From NCBI GenBank assembly GCA_048267245.1, contig JBLWXV010000001.1:2232001-2296000 (forward strand): 64,000 nucleotides of DNA, given 5' to 3'. The DNA is from JBLWXV01 sp048267245 (GTDB lineage: Bacteria; Bdellovibrionota; Bacteriovoracia; Bacteriovoracales; Bacteriovoracaceae). The position numbers and the translations under genes are program-made. Of the stretch, positions 8,381 to 16,441 are shown piece after piece (the stretch's first letter is position 1; each line of letters starts with the position of its first letter). Below the pieces are notes generated by a model, which was not told the DNA's origin, did not search any database, and saw only the letters and a list, made by a program, of their open reading frames with translations.

Positions 8381-9148
8381 TTATCTAAGTTTAACCAATT
8401 CCCCACGGCCATTTACAAAGAAGCTCTCACCAGTGCTCACATCTGAAAACCAGCTAGTCGCCTTGTAGGCAACGCTAATGGTGGCCGAGGCCACTGGATT
8501 GTTGACAGAGCCTTGGTTGGCAATGCCAATGAGTGAACTGGTGGCATCGAATTTGAAGCCCCAAGAAACATAAACTTCGCTCGCTTCTACGTTCACAGAA
8601 GTCAGGTACTGGCCCTTGCCTTCGTAAGAGCCGCCGTGCTGGAAGTAAACTGTATAAGTAAAGGCGATAACCTCAGAGCCAAAACCATTCTTGTAAGAGA
8701 CGCGGTAGCTCTTTACCTTAGGAGTTGACCAACCTTCCATATTATAAAAAGCGATATTGTCGCCTTCAATCTTTGGAAGAACACTAATGGGTTGGGCCAT
8801 ATTTGTATTTACGACTGGCTTGCCGGCCTCAACGATGGTCCAAATTTTCTTTCCAAGGGCGATGAGTTGATCGGTAGCGATGATGATTTGGCCAAGATCC
8901 ATTTTATCGAGGGACTCTGCACTCTTTTCTTCTTTGGCGGCAACGTAGTTGGGAAAGTATTCGCCGTTAATAACTTCAGTTTCAACTTCTTCTACTGTGA
9001 CTTCGCTGATAGTCCACTCACTGGCAAGTTCTTGATCGTACTTGTTGAGTGATTCGCTAAAGCGCTGAACGATTGGAAGTGAAGTGGCGCTGGCCGTGGT
9101 GGCGGCGGTGAGTACTACTGTAGTCAGGATCCATGTCTTAAAATTCAT
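8381..9148 (-). CDS. Exported protein of unknown function
   Basis: A 255-residue protein. ATG 9148 is chosen because GGGAGAGACAG lies directly before it and because MNFKTWILTTVVLTAATTASATS is then a clean signal peptide; a longer frame to 9226 would put 26 non-signal residues in front. The mature part starts with an acidic stretch rich in Glu and Val and ends with a beta-rich region (SYKNGFGSEVIAFTYTVYFQHGGSYEGKG). No family recognised. It is a single-gene unit ended by a clear terminator and is divergent from lexA. Confidence 0.75.
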   Translation of the reverse strand: MNFKTWILTTVVLTAATTASATSLPIVQRFSESLNKYDQELASEWTISEVTVEEVETEVINGEYFPNYVAAKEEKSAESLDKMDLGQIIIATDQLIALGKKIWTIVEAGKPVVNTNMAQPISVLPKIEGDNIAFYNMEGWSTPKVKSYRVSYKNGFGSEVIAFTYTVYFQHGGSYEGKGQYLTSVNVEASEVYVSWGFKFDATSSLIGIANQGSVNNPVASATISVAYKATSWFSDVSTGESFFVNGRGELVKLR

Positions 9149-9297
9149 CTGTCTCTCCCTCTTTGTATTCTTTTCTGTGGGGCGAAAAGAATGATGCACA
9201 ATATCGAATACATCTCTGAGCGTCAAAGAAAACCTTCTGTAATTGTCTGACTTTTTTGATCACTTTGTCTCAAGAAGTCAGTAACTAAGGAAGTCAA

Positions 9298-9316
9298 CTA
9301 TTAGCTGATCTAATAG
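9298..9316. repeat. 7-bp inverted repeat in divergent control region
   Basis: CTATTAG-CTGAT-CTAATAG is a perfect 7-bp inverted repeat with a 5-base spacer. A third copy of the core (ATTAGCTA) follows at about 9322-9329, and GAAGTCA is directly repeated just upstream (about 9274 and 9290). Likely protein-binding sites between the exported-protein gene and lexA. Confidence 0.4.
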
Positions 9317-9364
9317 CTACCATTAGCTAAAACTTACTGACAAGCTCTATTTTAAAAAAATAAT

Positions 9365-9408
9365 TACGCAAATTATACGCTTGACTTACGCATATATTGC
9401 GCATTTAA
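9365..9408 (+). promoter_or_regulatory. lexA promoter with four phased 11-bp repeats (likely operator)
   Basis: The core TACGC starts at 9365, 9376 and 9387 and TGCGC at 9398, so four copies are spaced exactly 11 bases. A sigma-70-like promoter overlaps them: TTGACT (9381-9386), 17 bases, TTTAAT (9404-9409). The last two copies also form an imperfect palindrome (TACGCA-N5-TGCGCA). LexA genes are usually self-repressed, so these are the best candidates for LexA binding sites. Confidence 0.6.
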
Positions 9409-9415
9409 TAAATTT

Positions 9416-10153
9416 ATGGGAATTACAAAAAAGCAAAAAGAAGTCTTCGATTACATCATGAACTATACAATGAGTAACGGCTATGCCCCCACTCAGAAGG
9501 AAATCAAAGATCACTTTGAACTAAAGTCCTACGGCTCTGTTCAGCGCTATCTCACCTACCTCACTGAGGCCGGTTATCTCGAGCGCGACTGGAATGCCAG
9601 ACGCGGACTGCGCCCTACTCCTCGCGACCCCATCACTGGGAAAATTATCGAGGAAGATAACGTCACATCAATGCAGCAACACGCGGGAAGAGGACAGATG
9701 CACCCTCCTGGTCAGAAGTCCTCTTCTCGCGTCCCCCTGGAATCTCAATTTGCTCACAGTGAGATGATCGAACTTCCACTTCTGGGCAAGGTGGCAGCGG
9801 GCAATCCAATCGAGTCCCTTGAGCACCCCGATGAAACTGTCGCCGTCTCCCCGCACATGCTTCGCGGCAACTCCCAGCACTTTGGCCTTAGAGTTGTTGG
9901 AGACTCAATGATTGAAGACGGCATCCTTGAAGATGACATTATCATCTGCCGCGTTCAGAGAAATGCCGAGCGCGGTCAGCGCGTGGTGGCCGTCATTAAT
10001 GGTGAGGCCACCGTTAAGAGCTTTCATCGCAATGGACGCCAAATCGAACTACATCCGGCCAACTCGAGCTACTCTCCCATCATCGTCGGCGAGGACGTCG
10101 AGAGTTTTGAATTAGCTGGTGTGGTAGTTGGCCTTATACGCAAGTACGACTAA
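9416..10153 (+). CDS. lexA: LexA repressor (SOS regulator, self-cleaving)
   Basis: LexA represses DNA-damage genes and cleaves itself when RecA is activated. The N-terminal winged helix (residues 1-66: TKKQKEVFDYI, YAPTQKEIKDHF, GSVQRYLTYLTEAGYLERD) aligns from the first residue with LexA. The cleavage site is Ala128-Gly129 (GKVAAGN), the catalytic serine Ser164 (GDSMIEDG) and the lysine Lys201 (EATVKSF). At 245 residues it is longer than the usual 200-odd because of an extended linker at about 70-116. No Shine-Dalgarno is visible, and the predicted transcript start coincides with the ATG, suggesting a leaderless message. It is followed by dinB after 28 bases. Confidence 0.95.
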   Translation: MGITKKQKEVFDYIMNYTMSNGYAPTQKEIKDHFELKSYGSVQRYLTYLTEAGYLERDWNARRGLRPTPRDPITGKIIEEDNVTSMQQHAGRGQMHPPGQKSSSRVPLESQFAHSEMIELPLLGKVAAGNPIESLEHPDETVAVSPHMLRGNSQHFGLRVVGDSMIEDGILEDDIIICRVQRNAERGQRVVAVINGEATVKSFHRNGRQIELHPANSSYSPIIVGEDVESFELAGVVVGLIRKYD

Positions 10154-10181
10154 ACTTCCAGCGAATTTTGAGGATAAATAA

Positions 10182-11321
10182 GTGCGTAAGATCATCCACA
10201 TTGACATGGATATGTTCTTTGCCGCCGTTGAGATGCGCGATCACCCCGAGTACCGAGGAATTCCCCTCGCTGTGGGTGGGGCACCCAGTAGGCGCGGAAT
10301 TATTTCCACTGCCAATTATAAGGCCCGCAAATACGGTGTGCACTCTGGACTTGCTTCAAGCATAGCTGTGAGGCGCTGTCCCGACCTACTCATTGTTCCT
10401 GGCCGCTATGACACTTATAAAGAAGTCTCCTATCAAGTAATGGAGATACTTAGTGAATACAGCGACAAGGTCTCTATTATGGGTCTTGATGAGGCCTATA
10501 TCGACGTCACCGAGAGCGAGCTCTTCTACGGGAGCGCCACCTGGATGGCGATGGATATGAAGCGCAGAATTTTTGAGGCCACCGGTCTCACCGCCAGTGC
10601 GGGAGTTGCGCCCAATATGTTTCTGGCAAAGGTTGCCAGTGATTGGAATAAGCCCAATGGTATAAAGGTCGTCACTCCAGAGCAAGTGCAGGACTTCGTA
10701 CAAAATCTTGACCTATGCCTTATTCCCGGCGTTGGAAAAAAGGCAACGGCCAAACTAGCTGAGCTTGGACTAGTAAAGTGCAGAGATATCTTGGCCACCA
10801 ATCCCCTCACGCTCTCCAACTTGCTAGGAAGCTGGGGCCTGCATCTCAGAGAACTTGCCCAAGGCATTGATCAGCGCGAAGTTGGTCTCAAAAGTGAGCG
10901 CAAGTCCCTCTCCACCGAACACACCTACGCCCAGGATATTAGCGACCTTTCACAAATGAAGATCTCGCTGGATGACTTATGCGACGACCTGCTCTATCGC
11001 CTCTCTCGCTACAAAGAAAAAAGAGGAGAGCGCGAATTGCAAACGCTTGGAGTCAAGGTCAAGTTTCACAACTTTAAGCGCGTGACCGCTGAGAAGAGTT
11101 TTCCTTCTGAGATTCTTGCGTCCCTTTGGAAGACCAATCAATTTGACCAAACCCTCAAAGAAGAGCTCTACCGCCTACTTGAAGAGGCCTATCAACGCGA
11201 ATCAATCCCTATTCGCCTGCTTGGCTTGGGCATTCGATTTCGCGATCAGGGCACAAAGGGCGAATCCGACAGTGAGCGCGGCGGTCCCGTTCAACTCGAT
11301 CTCTTTTCACATGCTGAGTAA
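10182..11321 (+). CDS. dinB: DNA polymerase IV (Y family)
   Basis: A 379-residue translesion polymerase that copies past damaged bases. Catalytic acids are Asp8 in HIDMDMFF and Asp103-Glu104 in MGLDEAYID; Phe13 sits at the steric-gate position. The helix-hairpin-helix LIPGVGKKATAKL lies near residue 180, and the little-finger domain follows. The C-terminal QLDLF (371-375) is a beta-clamp binding motif. Translation starts at GTG 10182. It is 28 bases behind lexA and is probably induced with it by DNA damage. Confidence 0.95.
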   Translation: MRKIIHIDMDMFFAAVEMRDHPEYRGIPLAVGGAPSRRGIISTANYKARKYGVHSGLASSIAVRRCPDLLIVPGRYDTYKEVSYQVMEILSEYSDKVSIMGLDEAYIDVTESELFYGSATWMAMDMKRRIFEATGLTASAGVAPNMFLAKVASDWNKPNGIKVVTPEQVQDFVQNLDLCLIPGVGKKATAKLAELGLVKCRDILATNPLTLSNLLGSWGLHLRELAQGIDQREVGLKSERKSLSTEHTYAQDISDLSQMKISLDDLCDDLLYRLSRYKEKRGERELQTLGVKVKFHNFKRVTAEKSFPSEILASLWKTNQFDQTLKEELYRLLEEAYQRESIPIRLLGLGIRFRDQGTKGESDSERGGPVQLDLFSHAE

Positions 11322-11340
11322 TCTGCGATGATCTGGCGTC

Positions 11341-12615
11341 ATGAATGCGACTCAACTACTACTTGATATTCTTAGAGGCCATCTAGATAAGCCTTTTTTT
11401 CTAGATCTAAACCTCACTTTTAGCGACTTCCTTCGCGAAGTACAAAGTCGTCTCGAACTTCAAATTACTAGCGCCAAAAAGCAAGAAGAGATCATCACTT
11501 TGAGTGCGCCGCTAGATTTTAATCCCCAGCGCATCTACGACTGGGCGATCAACTTTGTCTGCGCTCTCTTACAAGAAAAACTCATCTGCTTAAAGAGTGA
11601 GGCAGACCCCTACATCTTTGCGAACATAGACTTTAAGCAATTGGGCCCAGGTCTAATTTTAAAAACCAGTGGCTCTACTTCAAGGCCAAAACTTGTCTAT
11701 CACCCCTTTGAAAATATCTCCAAGTCTTGTGAGCGCTTTTATCAATTCTACCAGGAGAAAATTCTCACCACCTGGCAGTTAAATCTTCCTCTAAACCACG
11801 TAGGTGGACTCTCAATTCTACTGCGCTCAATCTATTTTGGTCTCCCCCTAGTTGTGAATGAAAATAGAAAACACATTCATCCAAGGGCCAAGGCCATTTC
11901 GCTCGTGCCAACTCAGCTTGCTCATTTTTTAAAGGCAAGCCCCAACTCACTTGAAGCACTAGATTTTATTTTAATTGGAGGAGCGCCCGCGCCCACAGGA
12001 CTCAGAAAGCTTGCGAGCAATTTACAAGTGAGCTACTCCTATGGTCTCACCGAGAGCTTTGCCGCCATCGGGGCCGCGCAATCAAATGACAATTTTGCCA
12101 AATTCTTTCCGGGGATAGAGGCCAAGCTTGAAGGAAATCGCCTCTTCATTAAAGGCCCAGGGCTCTTGCACAAGCTAATCACGACAGATGAAAGAGAAGA
12201 GCTCACCTATCATAATTTTAATGATCAATACTATCCCACTCAGGACGAGGCCATACTAAGTTCAGAGGGACAATTTCAAATTTTGGGCCGCGCCGATCAA
12301 GTGATTATCTCTGGAGGGGAGAAAATCGATATCAACGAAGTTGAGAATTTGATTAATTCCCATGTGCAAATTGAGGCCTCAAAGGTACTGGGTGCACCAG
12401 ATTCCAAATGGGGAGAGGCCCTGGCCATTTTTATTTCTCCCTACACTGACGAGCTTGCACAAGAAATCTCTGACCACCTCACCAAGAAGCTTGGCCCCCA
12501 CTATCGACCAAAAATCATCTTGAACCTTGCTAAAGTTACCTATAAGGGAATTAAACCCACCAAAGAGAATTTCTTAAGCACTATCGCGCAATATATAGAA
12601 ATGGAGCGCTCATGA
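11341..12615 (+). CDS. menE: O-succinylbenzoate-CoA ligase
   Basis: An adenylate-forming enzyme that would activate o-succinylbenzoate to its CoA ester in menaquinone synthesis. The ATP loop LKTSGSTSRPKLV is near residue 108, YGLTES near 230, and the hinge LGRADQVIISGGEKI near 315. At 424 residues it is shorter than acyl-CoA ligases, as MenE proteins often are. The assignment to MenE rather than a generic ligase rests on the coupled next gene, which looks like MenH, overlapping by 4 bases. It starts only 19 bases after dinB on the same strand, so it may be read from the same transcript. Confidence 0.8.
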   Translation: MNATQLLLDILRGHLDKPFFLDLNLTFSDFLREVQSRLELQITSAKKQEEIITLSAPLDFNPQRIYDWAINFVCALLQEKLICLKSEADPYIFANIDFKQLGPGLILKTSGSTSRPKLVYHPFENISKSCERFYQFYQEKILTTWQLNLPLNHVGGLSILLRSIYFGLPLVVNENRKHIHPRAKAISLVPTQLAHFLKASPNSLEALDFILIGGAPAPTGLRKLASNLQVSYSYGLTESFAAIGAAQSNDNFAKFFPGIEAKLEGNRLFIKGPGLLHKLITTDEREELTYHNFNDQYYPTQDEAILSSEGQFQILGRADQVIISGGEKIDINEVENLINSHVQIEASKVLGAPDSKWGEALAIFISPYTDELAQEISDHLTKKLGPHYRPKIILNLAKVTYKGIKPTKENFLSTIAQYIEMERS

Positions 12616-13379
12616 AGCTCTACTCTCTTCACGGTATGATGGGCAATGCTCAGGATCTCTCCTTTCTTGATACACTTGATGGAGTAGACCACTACCCATT
12701 GGAACTTCCAGGTCATGGTGAGCAGGCGCTCCCTCCCCCAGAGGCTTCGAGTTGGAGTGCTATCACTTGCCAGTACGCTAATTTCATAGAGAAGCACGCA
12801 GCAGGAGAGAACTTCCTCCTCTACGGCTACTCAATGGGTGGAAGGGTAATGGGCTCAGTAGCAAAGGAGCTCGCTTTAAAGGGCATCAAAGCGCATGGCC
12901 TCATTCTCGAGAGTTCTCACTTTGGCAATCTCACTTTAAGCGAGCGAGAAGAGCGCTTTAGGCGAGATCTCTTACTCTTTAATTTTCCAGCGACTAAAGA
13001 GCAACTGGAGAGCTTTCTTCGAAATTGGTGGAGTGCTCCCCTCTTTGGTCAAATTGCAAAATCTCCTTACTTTAAAGACTTTCTTGAAAAAAAGGTAAAA
13101 GAAGGGCTATTAAAAAAAGATGGGTGGGCCAAGTCACTTGAGATTTTAAGTGTGGCCAAGCAAGAGGACTATTATAAATTCTATCAAGAAAATGAAACCC
13201 TTAACTTACTCTACTTAGTCGGACAAGACGATCGCAAATATCTTGAAATATCAGCGGGATTAATAGACTCTCCCAATACCCAAGTGAAGAGCTTTAAAGC
13301 GGGTCACAATGTGCATTTCACTCTGCATCTAGATATCAACAAGACGATTAAGGATTGGCTCACTAATCTTCAGGCCTAA
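12612..13379 (+). CDS. menH: MenH-like alpha/beta hydrolase (SHCHC synthase)
   Basis: A 255-residue alpha/beta-hydrolase-fold protein. MenH eliminates pyruvate from SEPHCHC to give SHCHC in menaquinone synthesis. Visible are the oxyanion region LHGMMGN near residue 6, the nucleophile Ser74 in GYSMGGR, the form typical of MenH, the acid in VGQDDRKY and the histidine in KAGHNVHF. Start and menE stop overlap as ATGA, so the two are translationally coupled. The rest of the menaquinone pathway (menF, menD, menC, menB, menA) is not in the window. Confidence 0.8.
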   Translation: MKLYSLHGMMGNAQDLSFLDTLDGVDHYPLELPGHGEQALPPPEASSWSAITCQYANFIEKHAAGENFLLYGYSMGGRVMGSVAKELALKGIKAHGLILESSHFGNLTLSEREERFRRDLLLFNFPATKEQLESFLRNWWSAPLFGQIAKSPYFKDFLEKKVKEGLLKKDGWAKSLEILSVAKQEDYYKFYQENETLNLLYLVGQDDRKYLEISAGLIDSPNTQVKSFKAGHNVHFTLHLDINKTIKDWLTNLQA

Positions 13380-13478
13380 GAAAGATTATCTATCAATACC
13401 TTTTACAATTCCTCATCAGGTATCCGATAAATTTCCCATCTAGCATTCAATTTCCTAGAGTTTAATCAAGGGATGATT

Positions 13479-14294
13479 ATGAATAAACTTATAAGTAGTT
13501 ATAGGAAAGAAATTGTAAGTGAAATAATCACTCGCCTTGTGCAGTGCCAGCGCTTACTTAGAGTGAGTCCTGGTGGTGAACTCATGAGTGATCTCTATAC
13601 TAATATTTTACATCTCAATGGGTTATCAAAGGCCATAGATGATAGTGCTCTCATAGATATTACAGGTAAATTAAAAGATGTTCTCTATTGGATCTGGGAA
13701 ATGGAACTTGGCTATGATGACAAAGTTCATCAAGTAATGCTGAGATTCACCACTACAACTCTAGAAAATGTTGATCTTCTAAGTGAAGGGGAAGACCTCG
13801 CCGAATTTTATCGTCCAATTAAAAATAATATCTATGATCTGGCAGAAACGAAGTCGGCGATTCCCAATCAAATTCGATACCTTGTTGTAGATGACGAATG
13901 GGAGATTATAGAAGTCCTTGAGTCCTATATCACAACTCTCTTTAATTCCGCCTGGCAAAAGAGTGCACTCAATGGGCAAGAGGGTCTTGAAATGGCCCTT
14001 AATGAGGATTTTGATTTTATTGTCACTGATTTTAAAATGCCTAAGAAGAATGGGGCCGACCTCATTCGCGCGATTAGAGAGACAGGCGGACCTAATCAAA
14101 GGACGCCAATTATAATGCTCTCAGGCTATCGCCCCATCTTAGAAGCTGATCAGAAACTCTGGGAGAACGTCTTCTTCTTAGATAAGCCCATGAGTATCGA
14201 GCAACTTGAACACATTCTTTCATGTTGCTATCTCTTAAAGGAAAAAGAACGAATGCGAGAAAGTATAGATGATGAGGTGTTGAGTTCCAGATAA
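13479..14294 (+). CDS. Receiver-domain (response regulator) protein
   Basis: A 271-residue two-part protein. Residues 1 to about 130 are helical and unrecognised; the remainder is a CheY-type receiver: acidic pair in YLVVDDEWE, phospho-acceptor Asp184 in IVTDFKMPKKNG, Ser in IIMLSGY, Lys in FFLDKPMS. No DNA-binding domain follows, so the output is probably through protein contact or phosphotransfer. ATG 13479 has AAGGG seven bases upstream; the ATG at 13473 would be too close to it. No partner kinase is adjacent; the nearest histidine kinase is at 17224-18417 on the other strand. Confidence 0.8.
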   Translation: MNKLISSYRKEIVSEIITRLVQCQRLLRVSPGGELMSDLYTNILHLNGLSKAIDDSALIDITGKLKDVLYWIWEMELGYDDKVHQVMLRFTTTTLENVDLLSEGEDLAEFYRPIKNNIYDLAETKSAIPNQIRYLVVDDEWEIIEVLESYITTLFNSAWQKSALNGQEGLEMALNEDFDFIVTDFKMPKKNGADLIRAIRETGGPNQRTPIIMLSGYRPILEADQKLWENVFFLDKPMSIEQLEHILSCCYLLKEKERMRESIDDEVLSSR

Positions 14295-14295
14295 A

Positions 14296-14325
14296 AAAAA
14301 AGCGCTCTTGCGAGCGCTTTTTCTA
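14296..14325. terminator. Bidirectional terminator
   Basis: AAAAAGCGCTC-TTGC-GAGCGCTTTTT is a perfect stem with A and T runs on its flanks, placed between two convergent genes (stops at 14294 and 14327), so it can serve both. Confidence 0.88.
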
Positions 14326-14326
14326 T

Positions 14327-15100
14327 TTATGATTTCTTAGTCTTCTTCTTTTTCTTAGCGCCCTTAGCGCCACCCTTTCTCATCTTCATAACCACACCAC
14401 CAATACCGGCGATGGCAAGAACGATAAGGAGTAGGCCACCATTCTCAGCAAGGAAGCCCCCGCCGCCAGCGGCACCTTTGCGATCAACCTCAACATTGCC
14501 TCTGAGACCATTGTCGAGAATGTCACCACCAATAATATCCTCTGGCTTGGCGTTAGCATTAGCAAGAGCGTATTGGTCATTTGAACCTTGCTTCTGTCTA
14601 AAGACGCGAAGTGTACTAATGATTTTGTCAAAAATTCCGCGGTACTGCTCGTAGAAGTCCTTACCTACTGAGAAAGTAACCGCAACACCCAAGTCCTCTT
14701 TTACTGTGGCCATGTAGCGAGTGTAGAAACCAGGAACCTCACTGGCCAAGTGAAGTGAATCGACCCAATTGTGTCCATTCACATCTTTTAACTTGGCGTA
14801 CTTGGGTTCTGAGACCTGAGTCTTTCCACCAGGGAGGGTGAAGGTTTTGGTATTGCCTAGGTAGGCACTGTATTGTTGAAGATCATCTTGCTCGCCTCTG
14901 ATTTTTGCAGCGAGAATGATGATCGCTTCTTTTTGGCGATCTTTATTTTCGGCCTGGCAAACCCACTCCGTTCCCTCAAGCGCACACTCCCAACCTGGAG
15001 GAAGTTCGAATTCACAGTATTGACTGGTAAATCGCTTGGCGAAGGCACTAGGGGTAATGAAGCTCGCTGCAAGGGCGAGGGCCAGAATACTCTTTCGCAT
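14327..15100 (-). CDS. Exported protein with C-terminal membrane anchor and Lys-rich tail
   Basis: A 257-residue protein. MRKSILALALAASFITPSAFA is a signal peptide. The mature domain begins YCEFELPPGWECALEGTEWVCQ, with three cysteines close together, and ends near residue 210. A glycine-rich linker leads to a hydrophobic helix (GLLLIVLAIAGIGGVVM, about 225-242) and a lysine-rich tail (GAKKKKKTKKS) that would stay in the cytoplasm. The layout suggests a periplasmic domain held in the inner membrane by its C-terminus. Function unknown. ATG 15100 has AAGGA upstream. Confidence 0.75.
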   Translation of the reverse strand: MRKSILALALAASFITPSAFAKRFTSQYCEFELPPGWECALEGTEWVCQAENKDRQKEAIIILAAKIRGEQDDLQQYSAYLGNTKTFTLPGGKTQVSEPKYAKLKDVNGHNWVDSLHLASEVPGFYTRYMATVKEDLGVAVTFSVGKDFYEQYRGIFDKIISTLRVFRQKQGSNDQYALANANAKPEDIIGGDILDNGLRGNVEVDRKGAAGGGGFLAENGGLLLIVLAIAGIGGVVMKMRKGGAKGAKKKKKTKKS

Positions 15101-15204
15101 GGTCAGTGTCCTTGGTCTAAGATGCTAAAGTCTTGAAAGTATATATTTATTGTAACTTAACTTATTGATGGAACAACGAGAAAAAATATCCTCTTTTTAA
15201 ACCT

Positions 15205-16404
15205 TTAGCGCCCTCTAGCCACAAACCCCTTAACTACTGGATTTTGCTTGTATTTTTTGGTCAACTTTATAATGGCCGTATCACTTTGGGATTCATAAAC
15301 AACTCCCGTTGCAATGAGGTCGTTACCACCAAAGTAGTCAGATTTATAAATATCAAAGGGCATGCCCTTTTCCACATCTTGTGAGAGACCCTTATCAATC
15401 TTCACAAAAGCACCGCGAGGAGACACCTTAATCACCGTGGCCTCAACGTGGTATTCCTTGAAGGCCGATATCTTCTGCTCCTCACGACTTATTCCTGAAG
15501 AGTTCCAAGTCACACCAAAAGTAATGGCTTGGTAATTATCTGTGGATCTCCCTGAGAGTACTTGCTCGCCCCCAAGTTTTAGAAGCCAATTAGAATTCCA
15601 AGCGTAGCCTATGCCGCCCACGAGGGACATTTTCTCGCGGTCCACACTGTTATAGAGTGCAGTCGTTCCGGTATTTTGAAGCGGCTTACTCGCTGGCGTA
15701 TCAGAGTACTCACTTCCATTCATAGACTTGATACCGTTAAAGCCACCTGTGAGCAGCCAACTCTGTCCAGAGTAAGCAAGTTCAGCGTCGTAGACAATTT
15801 CATGAGACAGAGAGTTGCCAGGAATGCGATAGCCAAGCGCGCCTGAGAGGTACCAATTGCCTGTGAGATGATAGCTAGTGTGGCCTTTGAGTGTGATCTC
15901 TGGGCCTCCATCACCTAGTTCCATTTCATCGGCGGGATACTCGCTAGTGCTAGCATAATCTTCTGGTGTATAGGGCGAGTAGCGCGCTTCACCTGAGAGG
16001 GCAAACTTCCAACTTCTCAGAGGCGCAAGTCCATATTTCGCCCCAATAAATATCGACTCAAGACCAGAGGCCGATCTGGTTTCTGTGGCGGTCTCACTAG
16101 ATTGATTGCGATAGCGGCCACCAGCTCTAAGCTCAATTTCGCGAGTGAAGCCATAGCCAAAATTGATATCAAAGTCTTGGCGAGAAAACGTGTCATTCTC
16201 ACCTTGCTCAACTTCATTGCCTTCTACATCAAAGTAAGAACTAGTCGTTAGAAAAGTTCCCTGAACGTCGATTTCTTTTGATTTAAGTTCGAGTGTAAAA
16301 GCGCCAGGGCGATATATAGTTTGCTTAGCAAAAGCTGTGGGAAGAAGTGTAGCACTCAACACTACAAGAGAGATCGGAAATCTCATCCTGGAAATCCTAG
16401 TCAT
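15205..16404 (-). CDS. Outer-membrane beta-barrel protein
   Basis: A 399-residue protein with signal peptide (FPISLVVLSATLLPTAFA). The body is made of alternating-hydrophobicity strands with many Tyr, Gly and Ser turns (DINFGYGFTREIELRAGGRYR, SYHLTGNWYLSGALGYRIPG), typical of a transport or porin-like barrel. The last 80 residues (ATVIKVSPRGAFVKIDKGLSQ and following) form a separate small beta domain, reminiscent of the SH3-like C-terminal fold seen in FlgT-type proteins. ATG 16404 has AAGGA seven bases upstream. It is 37 bases after the next gene upstream (stop 16442) and may be co-transcribed with it. Confidence 0.72.
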   Translation of the reverse strand: MTRISRMRFPISLVVLSATLLPTAFAKQTIYRPGAFTLELKSKEIDVQGTFLTTSSYFDVEGNEVEQGENDTFSRQDFDINFGYGFTREIELRAGGRYRNQSSETATETRSASGLESIFIGAKYGLAPLRSWKFALSGEARYSPYTPEDYASTSEYPADEMELGDGGPEITLKGHTSYHLTGNWYLSGALGYRIPGNSLSHEIVYDAELAYSGQSWLLTGGFNGIKSMNGSEYSDTPASKPLQNTGTTALYNSVDREKMSLVGGIGYAWNSNWLLKLGGEQVLSGRSTDNYQAITFGVTWNSSGISREEQKISAFKEYHVEATVIKVSPRGAFVKIDKGLSQDVEKGMPFDIYKSDYFGGNDLIATGVVYESQSDTAIIKLTKKYKQNPVVKGFVARGR

Positions 16405-16441
16405 GACCCATCCTTGGTTGCTAGCGGCGGATGGAACTAGA

